From UBA2387 sp019454665 (GTDB lineage Bacteria; Armatimonadota; Fimbriimonadia; Fimbriimonadales; Fimbriimonadaceae), in assembly GCA_045862995.1 (NCBI GenBank), contig BTVX01000022.1:1-56150 (forward strand): 56,150 nt of DNA. Reading direction: 5' to 3'. Under the pieces are notes generated by a model. That model saw only the letters and a program-made list of their open reading frames with translations. It did not search any database and had not been told where the DNA came from. This document shows positions 44,001 through 53,339 of this stretch, one piece after another (position 1 is the first letter of the stretch; each line of letters begins with the position of its first letter). Both the position numbers and the translations under genes were made by a program.

Positions 44001-45161
44001 GTGGAGCGCCTCTACGCCGACCACGCCGCAACGACGCCCCTGTGCGACGAGGCGCGGCGGGCGATGGAGCCATGGCTGGCGGGCGGGTTCGGCAACCCGA
44101 GCAGCCTGCACGCCGAAGGACGCGAAGCCAAAGACGCCCTCGACGAGGCGCGCGCCGCCCTATCCGACGCCCTGCGGTGCGAGTTCGGCGATGTCGTGTT
44201 CACCTCCGGCGGCACGGAGGCGGCCAACCTGGCCATCGTCGGCGCGGCGCTGGCGAACCCCGACCCCCGACGCACCCGCATCCTGTTCTCCGCCGCCGAA
44301 CACCACGCCGTCTTGCACACCGCGCCGATCTTGGAACGACTGGGCTATCGCGTCGAGTGGGTGCAAACCGATCGTTGGTCGCGTCCCGACCTCAATCACC
44401 TGAGCGACCTTCTGGGCGACGACGTGCTGGTGGTCTCAGCAATGCACGCCAACAACGAAACCGGGGCGCTGACCCCCGACCTGTCGCGTCTGGCTTCTTT
44501 GGTGGCGGGTGCGGGCGCCCTTTGGCACTGCGACGCGGTGCAGACGTTCGGCCACCTCCCTCTCGACGAAGCCATCCATGCGGATTTGATCACTGTTTCG
44601 GCCCATAAGTTGTATGGACCCAAGGGCGCTGGTGCGTTGCGGATCAAAGCGGGAACCCGGGTGGCCCCCCTGATCCGGGGCGGCGGGCAGGAGCGCGAAA
44701 TGCGCGGCGGCACCGAGAATGTTGCAGGCATCGTCGGGTTCGCCGCCGCTCTGGGCGCGCCGCGGGGCGGCGCACGCGGGATCGCCGACGCCTTTCGCCG
44801 CGAGGCAGCGCGCGCGGTGCCCGATCTGGTTTGGACGCTGCCCGACGACGTCGAGCGATTGCCGGGCCACGCCCACTTCCGAATCCAGGGGGTCTCGGCC
44901 GAATCGTTGCTCATCGTACTGGATCGCCTGGGCGTTTCGGCCAGCGCAGGCGCGGCGTGCTCCTCCGGCGCGATCGAGCCGAGCCACGTGCTGCTCGCGT
45001 GCGGCTGGTCGGAAGAGCAGGCGGGCGAGGGGGTGCGGTTCTCGTTCGGATCCTCGAACTCCGAACGCGATGCCTCGGAAGCGGCTTCCAGGCTCGCCGA
45101 GGCCGTGGCCACGATCCGCCGCGCCCGCCGATCTCGCTCCTCCGTCTTCCCGTCCGACTAG
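44001..45161 (+). CDS. cysteine desulfurase (NifS/IscS family)
   Basis: A 386-residue PLP enzyme with Lys203 in VSAHKLYGPKG and the catalytic loop Cys320 in GAACSSG, plus HANNETG and RGGTENV. It takes sulfur from cysteine for Fe-S clusters or tRNA thiolation such as MnmA. The GTG start is 4 bases after the DUF1501 stop. The stop overlaps the convergent permease stop at the palindrome CTAG. No scaffold protein (IscU/SufU) is nearby. Confidence 0.92.
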   Translation: MERLYADHAATTPLCDEARRAMEPWLAGGFGNPSSLHAEGREAKDALDEARAALSDALRCEFGDVVFTSGGTEAANLAIVGAALANPDPRRTRILFSAAEHHAVLHTAPILERLGYRVEWVQTDRWSRPDLNHLSDLLGDDVLVVSAMHANNETGALTPDLSRLASLVAGAGALWHCDAVQTFGHLPLDEAIHADLITVSAHKLYGPKGAGALRIKAGTRVAPLIRGGGQEREMRGGTENVAGIVGFAAALGAPRGGARGIADAFRREAARAVPDLVWTLPDDVERLPGHAHFRIQGVSAESLLIVLDRLGVSASAGAACSSGAIEPSHVLLACGWSEEQAGEGVRFSFGSSNSERDASEAASRLAEAVATIRRARRSRSSVFPSD

Positions 45162-45631
45162 TCGGTGTCTTCGCGAGGCACGTATTCGAACGAGCCGAAC
45201 AGGATGCAGGCGAACGTCAGACAGACGGCGATCAGGCCGAACATCGAGGCCCAGGCCACGTTCTCCGGGATCACGTTCGTCCCCATCTGGCCCGCCAACG
45301 CGCCCAGGGGTCCGGCGCTGTTGTCCAGTTGCGGGTGCTGGGCGAGGGCCATCAGGTGGCCGAAGATGGTCACGTATTGCGTGTCGCCAGGCAGGTTCGG
45401 GGCGATGCTCTCCCACCCGAACGCGAACAACAGACACACGGGCATCGAGCGGTTGATCAGCAACGTGACCACCAAGAACACNNNNNNNNNNNNNNNNNNN
45501 NNNNNNNNNNNNNNNNNNNNNNNNNNNNNNNNNNNNNNNNNNNNNNNNNNNNNNNNNNNNNNNNNNNNNNNNNNNNNNNNNGGACGGGCCAATTCCTGCA
45601 GCGTGTGTTGAAAGACGAAGACAGCGCTCAT
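45158..45631 (-). CDS. ABC-2 type permease, interrupted by assembly gap
   Basis: Both ends are visible. The N terminus at 45582-45631 starts M-S-A-V-F-V-F-Q-H-T-L. The C-terminal ~108 residues carry two hydrophobic helices around an IAPNLPGDTQYVTIFGHL loop and end VPREDTD. The middle is 100 N, so the true length is unknown and frame continuity is assumed. It overlaps the upstream ATPase gene by 4 bases, marking it as the last gene of an ABC exporter operon. Confidence 0.65.
   Translation of the reverse strand: MSAVFVFQHTLQELARXXXXXXXXXXXXXXXXXXXXXXXXXXXXXXXXXXVFLVVTLLINRSMPVCLLFAFGWESIAPNLPGDTQYVTIFGHLMALAQHPQLDNSAGPLGALAGQMGTNVIPENVAWASMFGLIAVCLTFACILFGSFEYVPREDTD
45482..45581. other. assembly gap (100 N)
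   Basis: Exactly 100 N, the usual placeholder for a gap of unknown size. It lies inside the permease gene. Confidence 0.98.
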
Positions 45632-46545
45632 TTGCCCACCAGATACCGGAACACGGATTCAAGGTTGTTGTCGGGGCTGGAGAACGCATGCACGGGGATG
45701 CGGTGCTCCAGCGCCAGCGACGGAAACTCGTCGTAGAAGCGGTCCGGCTCTTTCGATTCGATCTCGATCGAGCGATCGCCGGGTTCGACCTTGACGCTCA
45801 TGACGTAGGGTCGCTCGACCAGCAGACCCGCCAAGCGCCTCGGTTCCGAGGTCTCGATGCGGATGCGGTGCGGGTGCTTGTCGATCAGGCCCCGGATGAC
45901 GCGCACGTCGCCCGTGGCCATCAGGCGTCCCCGGTGCAACAAGAGGATGTTTCGCGTGATCTGCTCGACCTCGTAAAGGATGTGGCTGGAAATCACGACG
46001 CACTTGCCCCGCTTGGCCAAGCCGTCCACCACGCCCATGTACTCGCGTCTTCCGCCGGGGTCGAGACCGTTGAGCGGCTCGTCCAACAGGATGACGTCGG
46101 GGTCGTTGAGCATGGCCTGGGCCAACTTGATGCGTTGGCGCATGCCCTTGCTGTAGCCGCCGATCTTGCGGTCGGCGCGGTCGGCCATCTTCACGGTCTC
46201 CAGCACATCCTCGGTGCGGAGCTTGGCCTGCTTGTCGTTCATGCCGAGCATTCGGGCCATGGTGTACACGAACCCGCGCCCGGACGAGTGATCCGGCATG
46301 GCGTCAATTTCGGGGCAATAGCCCAGCCGCTTGTAGACCTCGGGGTTGGCGAACGGCTTGTAGCCCATCACCTCGATCGTGCCCGTGGTGGGCTTGATCT
46401 GGCCCGTGATCATCTTGATGATCGTGGTCTTGCCCGCCCCGTTTTCGCCCAGCAGAGCCGTGATGCCGGGGCCGAGCGAACAGCTCACGTCGTTCAGGCC
46501 GATGACTTGGCCATACCATCGCGAAGCCCTCTTGATTTCGATCAC
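45628..46545 (-). CDS. ABC transporter ATP-binding protein
   Basis: A 305-residue ATPase with Walker A GENGAGKTT, an ABC signature degenerated to YSKGMRQRIKLAQ, Walker B VILLDEPLNGLDP and H-loop SSH. The C-terminal ~80 residues are the extra domain seen in ABC-2 exporters. The GTG start at 46545 overlaps the preceding permease stop (GTGA). It pairs with the two permeases and the second ATPase in this four-gene run. The substrate is unknown. Confidence 0.92.
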   Translation of the reverse strand: MIEIKRASRWYGQVIGLNDVSCSLGPGITALLGENGAGKTTIIKMITGQIKPTTGTIEVMGYKPFANPEVYKRLGYCPEIDAMPDHSSGRGFVYTMARMLGMNDKQAKLRTEDVLETVKMADRADRKIGGYSKGMRQRIKLAQAMLNDPDVILLDEPLNGLDPGGRREYMGVVDGLAKRGKCVVISSHILYEVEQITRNILLLHRGRLMATGDVRVIRGLIDKHPHRIRIETSEPRRLAGLLVERPYVMSVKVEPGDRSIEIESKEPDRFYDEFPSLALEHRIPVHAFSSPDNNLESVFRYLVGK

Positions 46546-47528
46546 GAGCCGATCACCTCCACCGCACGGACGCGCCGCCATGCGAGGAACCAAGACGCGG
46601 CGATCACGCCGAGCGCCGAGAGCCACACGATCCAAGCCGTAGGTGGCCCGATCGCGCCATCCCCGCCCCGGTCGCGCCCTCCACCGAACAGCAGGTTGGC
46701 AAACCCGCCAGACGTGTTGAGCAGCGACTTGCCGATGCCCTCCTCCAGGCCCGCCAAGTGGGCGTAATAGAGGGAGAACAGCGCACCGGAATCACCGGCG
46801 TCGTGGCTCCGGATGATGGCGAACATCACGTAAGAGACCACCATCGGCAGAAAGTATGCGCCCGCAAACGCAGCGGTGGCCAATCGGGGCTGGTTGAACT
46901 GGCTCGAAATACCGACAGCGACACTGGAGAGCAGCGCCGGCGCCACGGACATCAGCACCAGGAGTTTGGGGAACATCCACGGGTCCTGCGTCAGGAATCC
47001 GTACTGGCGGAAGGACAGCAACCCGTACCCATACACCAGCAACATCGGAACGCCGCACACGCCGAGAAGCAACAAGAAGAAGCCGGTCCATTTGCCCAGC
47101 AGATAGTCCGTCTTCGTCGCGGGTTTGCTCAGGTACACGAGCAAAGCGTTCGCCTTGTTGTCGGCGGCGATGTTGCCCGAGGCGATGGTCAGCGTACACA
47201 GGAACAGCATGAACAGCGACGCCAGATAGCCGTCGAGGAACAGGGTGTTCCACTTGACGTTCTCGAAGAACCGGTTGAGCATCTCGCCCTCGGGTCCGTC
47301 GCCCGCCCGCTGCTCGAACAGCGTGAGCACGCCCAGCATCAGGATGTAGTTCCAGCAGCTCGTGATGCCCCAGCCCCAGAACGCCTTCTTCTTGACGGCG
47401 AGGCGCATGGTCATCTTGGCGATGGCCCACCAGCGAAACACGGGCGGCGACAGCGGCCCCGTGTAGGTGCGGTACGTCAGGTCCGCGATCGGTCCCTGAG
47501 CGGGGGTTTGGGTGGGGATTTCACTCAT
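46542..47528 (-). CDS. ABC-2 type permease
   Basis: A 328-residue membrane protein with six or more hydrophobic helices and a cytoplasmic N-terminal ~45 residues. The ATG at 47528 overlaps the upstream ATPase by 8 bases. The segment ADNKANALLVYLSKPATKTDYLLGK is typical of ABC-2 (NatB-like) permeases. Confidence 0.88.
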   Translation of the reverse strand: MSEIPTQTPAQGPIADLTYRTYTGPLSPPVFRWWAIAKMTMRLAVKKKAFWGWGITSCWNYILMLGVLTLFEQRAGDGPEGEMLNRFFENVKWNTLFLDGYLASLFMLFLCTLTIASGNIAADNKANALLVYLSKPATKTDYLLGKWTGFFLLLLGVCGVPMLLVYGYGLLSFRQYGFLTQDPWMFPKLLVLMSVAPALLSSVAVGISSQFNQPRLATAAFAGAYFLPMVVSYVMFAIIRSHDAGDSGALFSLYYAHLAGLEEGIGKSLLNTSGGFANLLFGGGRDRGGDGAIGPPTAWIVWLSALGVIAASWFLAWRRVRAVEVIGS

Positions 47529-48441
47529 GCACAACCTCCATGAACGCGTCCTCGAGCGAACGCTGGGCCAACACCACGGCCCTGACTTGGACCTTCGACG
47601 AGACGGCCGCTTGAAACACGCGCCCCGTCATCTCCGCCGCGTCGCTGCCCGGCATCACGACGCGGTAATGGTACGACTCGACCGAGACGACCCGGCCGCC
47701 TTGGCCCGCCACCGCGGCCTCGAACGCCGGGGACGGTTCCAGCAACTCGACGTCGAGCGGCGTCTCGTGCAATTCCTTGAGGTCTTTGATCGCCCCGCTG
47801 GCGCGCAACTGGCCCTTGGCCACGACGACCACCTCGTCGCACGTGCGCTCGATGTCCTTGAGCAGGTGGCTGCTGACCAAGACGTTCACGCCTTTGCCGT
47901 GCGAAATCGAACGGATGAGTTCGAGCATCTCCTCGCGGCCTTGGGGGTCTAGGCCGTTGGTCGGCTCGTCGAGCAGCAGCAACTTCGGCCCGTGGACCAA
48001 CGCCTGCGCCAGCTTGATGCGCTGTTTCATGCCCGTCGAGTACGTCTCGACGTTTCGGTAACGGGCCTCGCCCAGCCCGCAGTATTCGAGCACCTCGTGC
48101 GCACGGCTGACGGCGTTTTCTTTGGGCATGCCCGCCAACTCGCCGGCGAACGCCACGAACATGACGGCGCTCATCCCCGGGATGTGGCAATCCTGCTCGG
48201 GCATCAGGCCGATCTTCTGCCGGATCAAACGGCCCTCGGTGCGGATGTCGTGCCCCAAGACCGACCCGCCCCCATCAGCCGGGGCGACGAAGCCGAGCAA
48301 CGTCTTGATGAGCGTGGTCTTTCCCGCGCCGTTTGGACCCAACAGGCCGACGCACCCCTCGGGGATGGTCGCTGAGAAGTCGTCCAGCGCGGTGAAGTTG
48401 CCGTATCGGACGGTCAGGTTCCGGATTTCTGCAACGGCCAT
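47521..48441 (-). CDS. ABC transporter ATP-binding protein, first gene of exporter operon
   Basis: A 306-residue ATPase with Walker A GPNGAGKTT, signature YSTGMKQRIKLAQ, Walker B LLLLDEPTNGLDP and SSH. Together with the other ATPase and two permeases it probably forms a heteromeric NatAB-like exporter. The start at 48441 gives the canonical M-A-V-A-E-I-R-N-L-T N terminus. Confidence 0.93.
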   Translation of the reverse strand: MAVAEIRNLTVRYGNFTALDDFSATIPEGCVGLLGPNGAGKTTLIKTLLGFVAPADGGGSVLGHDIRTEGRLIRQKIGLMPEQDCHIPGMSAVMFVAFAGELAGMPKENAVSRAHEVLEYCGLGEARYRNVETYSTGMKQRIKLAQALVHGPKLLLLDEPTNGLDPQGREEMLELIRSISHGKGVNVLVSSHLLKDIERTCDEVVVVAKGQLRASGAIKDLKELHETPLDVELLEPSPAFEAAVAGQGGRVVSVESYHYRVVMPGSDAAEMTGRVFQAAVSSKVQVRAVVLAQRSLEDAFMEVVHE

Positions 48442-48485
48442 GGTATGACGCGTTACTTTACACCTGCTTTGCCCGAGCCATAGGT

Positions 48486-49271
48486 CTAACTGCGCGATTT
48501 GAGCGCAATTACTCTGGCCGTACACGCGTTCTCGTCTTCGTTCTCCTCGTAACGGGCGACTTCCAGATCGCCGCCGAGCAGCGTGGGAAGCTCGCCCGAG
48601 CGCAGCAAGTGCTTGGGGCTCTTGGGCTTGCCGAACCGGTCGCGATGGGCCTCGGTGAACGTCTCCACGGCCAACGCGCCGCCAGGCGACAACCAGTCTC
48701 CGACCGTGCCGAGCAGGTCTCGGTCCAGGTAGCGGAAGATGGTGACCAAGTCGAAGGTCCGGCCAGGAACCAGGTCTTCCAAGCGGACGGCGTCGCCCGC
48801 GATCCACTCGATCGGCGGGCTGTTCGGCGCGTAGCGCCGCTGCAAGTCGGCCCCGAGTTCGAGGGCCCGGGGCTCGTGGTCCACGCCCGTCACGCGCCAG
48901 CCGCTCGCGGCCAAGGCGACCGCTTCGCGGCCCGATCCGCAAGCGACGTCGAGCGCCATGCCAACTGTTGGTGCGCTGAAGAGCCACGCTTCGAGCCAGG
49001 CGTTGGAGGACCACAACCGCCCCGGTTCTGGGTGGCTTGCTGGTTGGGCGGAGGCCAAGGACCAGCGGCGGCCCATGCGGTCGAGGACCTCGCCCGCCCA
49101 ATGGGCATAGGGCTCGATGTCGGCGACCCGCACTTCGGCGCGGCGCGGACCCAACTCGTTCGGGCGGGATTCGAGCTGATCGAACGGGATGCGGACGGCC
49201 CCCGCGACGAACGGCGACCCCTCGGGTTGGGGGTCCAGCAGATCGCGAAGCGGGGGCAGCCCGCCGATCAT
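48486..49271 (-). CDS. rhodanese-like / SAM-methyltransferase fusion
   Basis: A 261-residue protein. The N-terminal ~50 residues look like the start of a rhodanese domain (FVAGAVRIPFDQLESRPNELGPRR), but the catalytic-Cys half is missing. The remainder is a class I methyltransferase with the SAM site ALDVACGSGREAVAL and GVDHEPRAL. The substrate is unknown; TehB-like small-molecule methylation is possible. The ATG shares one base with the peroxiredoxin stop (TGATG). Confidence 0.82.
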   Translation of the reverse strand: MIGGLPPLRDLLDPQPEGSPFVAGAVRIPFDQLESRPNELGPRRAEVRVADIEPYAHWAGEVLDRMGRRWSLASAQPASHPEPGRLWSSNAWLEAWLFSAPTVGMALDVACGSGREAVALAASGWRVTGVDHEPRALELGADLQRRYAPNSPPIEWIAGDAVRLEDLVPGRTFDLVTIFRYLDRDLLGTVGDWLSPGGALAVETFTEAHRDRFGKPKSPKHLLRSGELPTLLGGDLEVARYEENEDENACTARVIALKSRS

Positions 49272-49741
49272 CAGGCCAAAGCGTCCAACGCGGCGCGGAT
49301 GGCGTCGAAATCGGGCGCGTCGCCGGGGGTCGGCGTCTGGTCTGCGTAGCGGATGACGCCATCGCGATCAATCACGAACGAGGCGCGCGCCGCGCTCGGA
49401 CCGAGTCCGGCCAGATCGGGCCAAACCACGTCGTAAGCCGCGATGACTTCGCGCTTGTAGTCGCTGAGAAGGGTCACCGTGATGCCGTTGGCCTTGGCCC
49501 AGGCTTCCTGCGCGAACGGGGAGTCGGCGGAAATGCCGAGTACCGTGGTGGTCTCGGGGTCGAAGCCCTCGAACTGGCTCGCGCCGCACAGCTCGGTCGT
49601 GCAAACGCCGGTGAACGCGGCCGGGAAGAACAGCAGCACGACCTTGCGGCCACGAAAGGCGCCGAGGGAGACGTCTTGCAGTCCGCTCGGGGTCTTCGTC
49701 TTGAGGGTGAAATCGGGGGCGGGTGTTCCGGGAGCGAGCAT
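49271..49741 (-). CDS. peroxiredoxin (AhpC/TSA, AhpE/BCP-like)
   Basis: A 156-residue thioredoxin-fold peroxidase with peroxidatic Cys47 in FTGVCTTELC and a second Cys at 52 that could resolve it. It has P-A-F-T-G-V-C and the late GVIRYAD strand. It reduces peroxides in the cytoplasm. It is translationally coupled to the methyltransferase gene. Confidence 0.93.
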   Translation of the reverse strand: MLAPGTPAPDFTLKTKTPSGLQDVSLGAFRGRKVVLLFFPAAFTGVCTTELCGASQFEGFDPETTTVLGISADSPFAQEAWAKANGITVTLLSDYKREVIAAYDVVWPDLAGLGPSAARASFVIDRDGVIRYADQTPTPGDAPDFDAIRAALDALA

Positions 49742-49765
49742 GGCTCCATTGTGACACCGATGGCG

Positions 49766-49771
49766 TACCAT
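49766..49771 (+). promoter_or_regulatory. -10 box of the 679-residue secreted protein gene
   Basis: TACCAT, 8 bases before the ATG at 49780. Confidence 0.35.
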
Positions 49772-49779
49772 AGAAGGCG

Positions 49780-51819
49780 ATGCTGGGAAGCTTGGTCGCT
49801 TGGGTCGCCTTGGCGGGCGGATTGAACTACGAGAACGCGGGGGCTTCGGCGCGCCGCGTGGTCGAAGACCTGGCCCGCGCGAGCGGTACCCGCATGGAAG
49901 CCGTCGCCGACTTCGAACGCGACATCGTGGCCGTGCGTTGGCGCGACAAGCCGCTCGAGGCCATCCGCGCCGAACTCGCCGAACGCCTGGCTGGCGAGTG
50001 GGAGCGCGAAGGCGAGATTCTCCGCCTGGTGCGCTCGCGCGATGCCCTTCGCAAGGAAGCCGAGGCCGAGCGGGAGACCCTCCAGAGACTGTTTCAGGAG
50101 GAGCTTCGCAAGCAAGGCGGATTCGCCGACCTGGACCGCAAGCCCAACGAGGCGGAGTACGCCACGTTGGAGCAGACGCTTCGCGCGCTCGCCGTGGCGG
50201 AGCCCAGGGACATCGAATGGTCCCAGCGCATCCGGCAAGTCGCGCGGCGCGGACCCGTGGACCGTCTCCTGCTGCGCATCTTGGCCCTGCTCGGCCCGCG
50301 CATCGTGGGCGACGTGCCCGTTGCCGAAGGCCGCGTGTACGCCCTCGCGCCCAACGCACGCCAATTGAAGCTGCCGGACGCCGTGCGCAAGGACGTGGAC
50401 GCATGCCTGGAGGAGTGGCGCTTGTGGCACCGCGTCGCAGGCACGGCCACGCCAAGCGGTTCCTACATCCCGACCGACCCGCGCTACCTGCCCGAACCGC
50501 CCACCCGGGTCACACCCTGGCTGGTCGCCATGCGGTTCGAAAGCGGGGCGGGTTTCTCCTTCGATCTCCTTCTGGCAGACGACCAAGGCGTCGTGACGGC
50601 CCGTGCGGACTTTCACTTCTCGCTCCCGCAGAAGGAGTACTGGTCGGTCCGGCCGACCGAACCCCTGCCCACGGGGAAGACGCCTCTCGCGATAGGCGAC
50701 GAGGCCAAGCGCATGGGACGCTTGTTCGCCCTCGGCAACACGGAGTCGCCCTTGAGGCAAGAGCCGACGCTGCGCTCAAAGGTGCTGGAGCCCGAGGTCC
50801 ACGACCCGTTGGCGGCGACTGCCGGTGTGGCGCTGCTCGCCGCCGCGCATGCCCTGGACCGGGACCTCTTCGCCGTGATGCCGGACGGTCTCGCCGAGAT
50901 ACTGCCCGTCTGGTCCAAGGCCGACCCTCCCACCGCAGAGGCCGTGTTCGCTGCCGCCGAAGGGGTCTCGTGCCAGGTCGAGACGACCGACACGCAACTC
51001 GTGGTGCGGCCCCGAATGCCACAGTTGGCACGTTCGCAGCGAGCGAGCCGCTCGGCGTTGGGCGCACTGCTCCGCGGGTTGGACAAGTCGGGCCGCATCG
51101 AGCCTGTGGCTCTGGCCGAGTACGCCCAGAAGAGCGGGACGATGCTGACCGATCCCTTGGTCAAGATGTGCGCCAATGCGTTGGCCACAGGTGCCGGGGG
51201 TGCGGTCGCGGTGTGGGATTGGCCCGCGCTGGCCGTGCTGGGCGCTGTCCAAGATCGAAGCTGGGCGACCGGCAACGCCCAAATCGAAGTCCCCATCGGC
51301 GGTTCCGAGTTCCTCCGAGACCGCGTGGACCACCTGTTCGTGCGCTCGGTTCGACGCTATCAGGATGCGGGCTTTCGGGACGAGTTGACCCGGCTGCCGT
51401 GCCTGAGCTACCCGCAACGGCTCGGCGCCGACACGCTTCTCAGCATTCGCGCCTCGGCGGAAGCGGGCGTGCTGGCGGGATACGACGGGTTGCCCTACGC
51501 CTACCCCCACGGCGAGTACCTGATCCCCGAGATGATCGCCAAGAAGGGAACCACCGAGGAGATGTACTACGGCTGGACCACGTTTCGGCTCGGCGGTGTG
51601 CTGAATGTCGGCCTGAACCTCGGTGCGGCATGGCGTAAGCCGGGCACCTTCGGGTCGCAACTCCAGGTGTTCCAAGGAGACTTTCGGCAGCCCCAGATGG
51701 CATGGGACGACCTGCCCGCCGACCGCATGCGCGAATGGGAGAAGCAGGCCGCAGCAATGCGCAAGAGCATGGACGATGCCCTCGCTTCTCGCAAGTCCCC
51801 GCCGCCACCGCAGGGCTGA
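49780..51819 (+). CDS. large secreted or periplasmic protein of unknown function
   Basis: A 679-residue protein with a short hydrophobic N terminus (MLGSLVAWVALAGG). An early charged helical region (~30-130) contains AVRWRDKPLEAIRAELAERL, which looks like a secretin/STN-type short domain. The long remainder has no recognised motif, and the tail is Pro-rich (SPPPPQG). No catalytic residues can be proposed. It stands between a divergent peroxiredoxin and asnS. Confidence 0.7.
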   Translation: MLGSLVAWVALAGGLNYENAGASARRVVEDLARASGTRMEAVADFERDIVAVRWRDKPLEAIRAELAERLAGEWEREGEILRLVRSRDALRKEAEAERETLQRLFQEELRKQGGFADLDRKPNEAEYATLEQTLRALAVAEPRDIEWSQRIRQVARRGPVDRLLLRILALLGPRIVGDVPVAEGRVYALAPNARQLKLPDAVRKDVDACLEEWRLWHRVAGTATPSGSYIPTDPRYLPEPPTRVTPWLVAMRFESGAGFSFDLLLADDQGVVTARADFHFSLPQKEYWSVRPTEPLPTGKTPLAIGDEAKRMGRLFALGNTESPLRQEPTLRSKVLEPEVHDPLAATAGVALLAAAHALDRDLFAVMPDGLAEILPVWSKADPPTAEAVFAAAEGVSCQVETTDTQLVVRPRMPQLARSQRASRSALGALLRGLDKSGRIEPVALAEYAQKSGTMLTDPLVKMCANALATGAGGAVAVWDWPALAVLGAVQDRSWATGNAQIEVPIGGSEFLRDRVDHLFVRSVRRYQDAGFRDELTRLPCLSYPQRLGADTLLSIRASAEAGVLAGYDGLPYAYPHGEYLIPEMIAKKGTTEEMYYGWTTFRLGGVLNVGLNLGAAWRKPGTFGSQLQVFQGDFRQPQMAWDDLPADRMREWEKQAAAMRKSMDDALASRKSPPPPQG

Positions 51820-51884
51820 ATCCATACGGGCTCCCAGGAGGGCAGTCGCGCGGCACCGGCGTCGGCCTTGCTGTAAGCCCGACC

Positions 51885-51912
51885 TTGTCCTCTGCGTGCC
51901 CCTCGGTACACT
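51885..51912 (+). promoter_or_regulatory. promoter of asnS
   Basis: TTGTCC (51885-51890), a 16-base spacer and TACACT (51907-51912), 10 bases before the asnS ATG. This is one of the few places with both boxes. Confidence 0.5.
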
Positions 51913-51922
51913 TGCACCTTCC

Positions 51923-53314
<1,392 letters not shown>

Positions 53315-53339
53315 GCCAAGGGGTACCCTTCGCCTGCTC

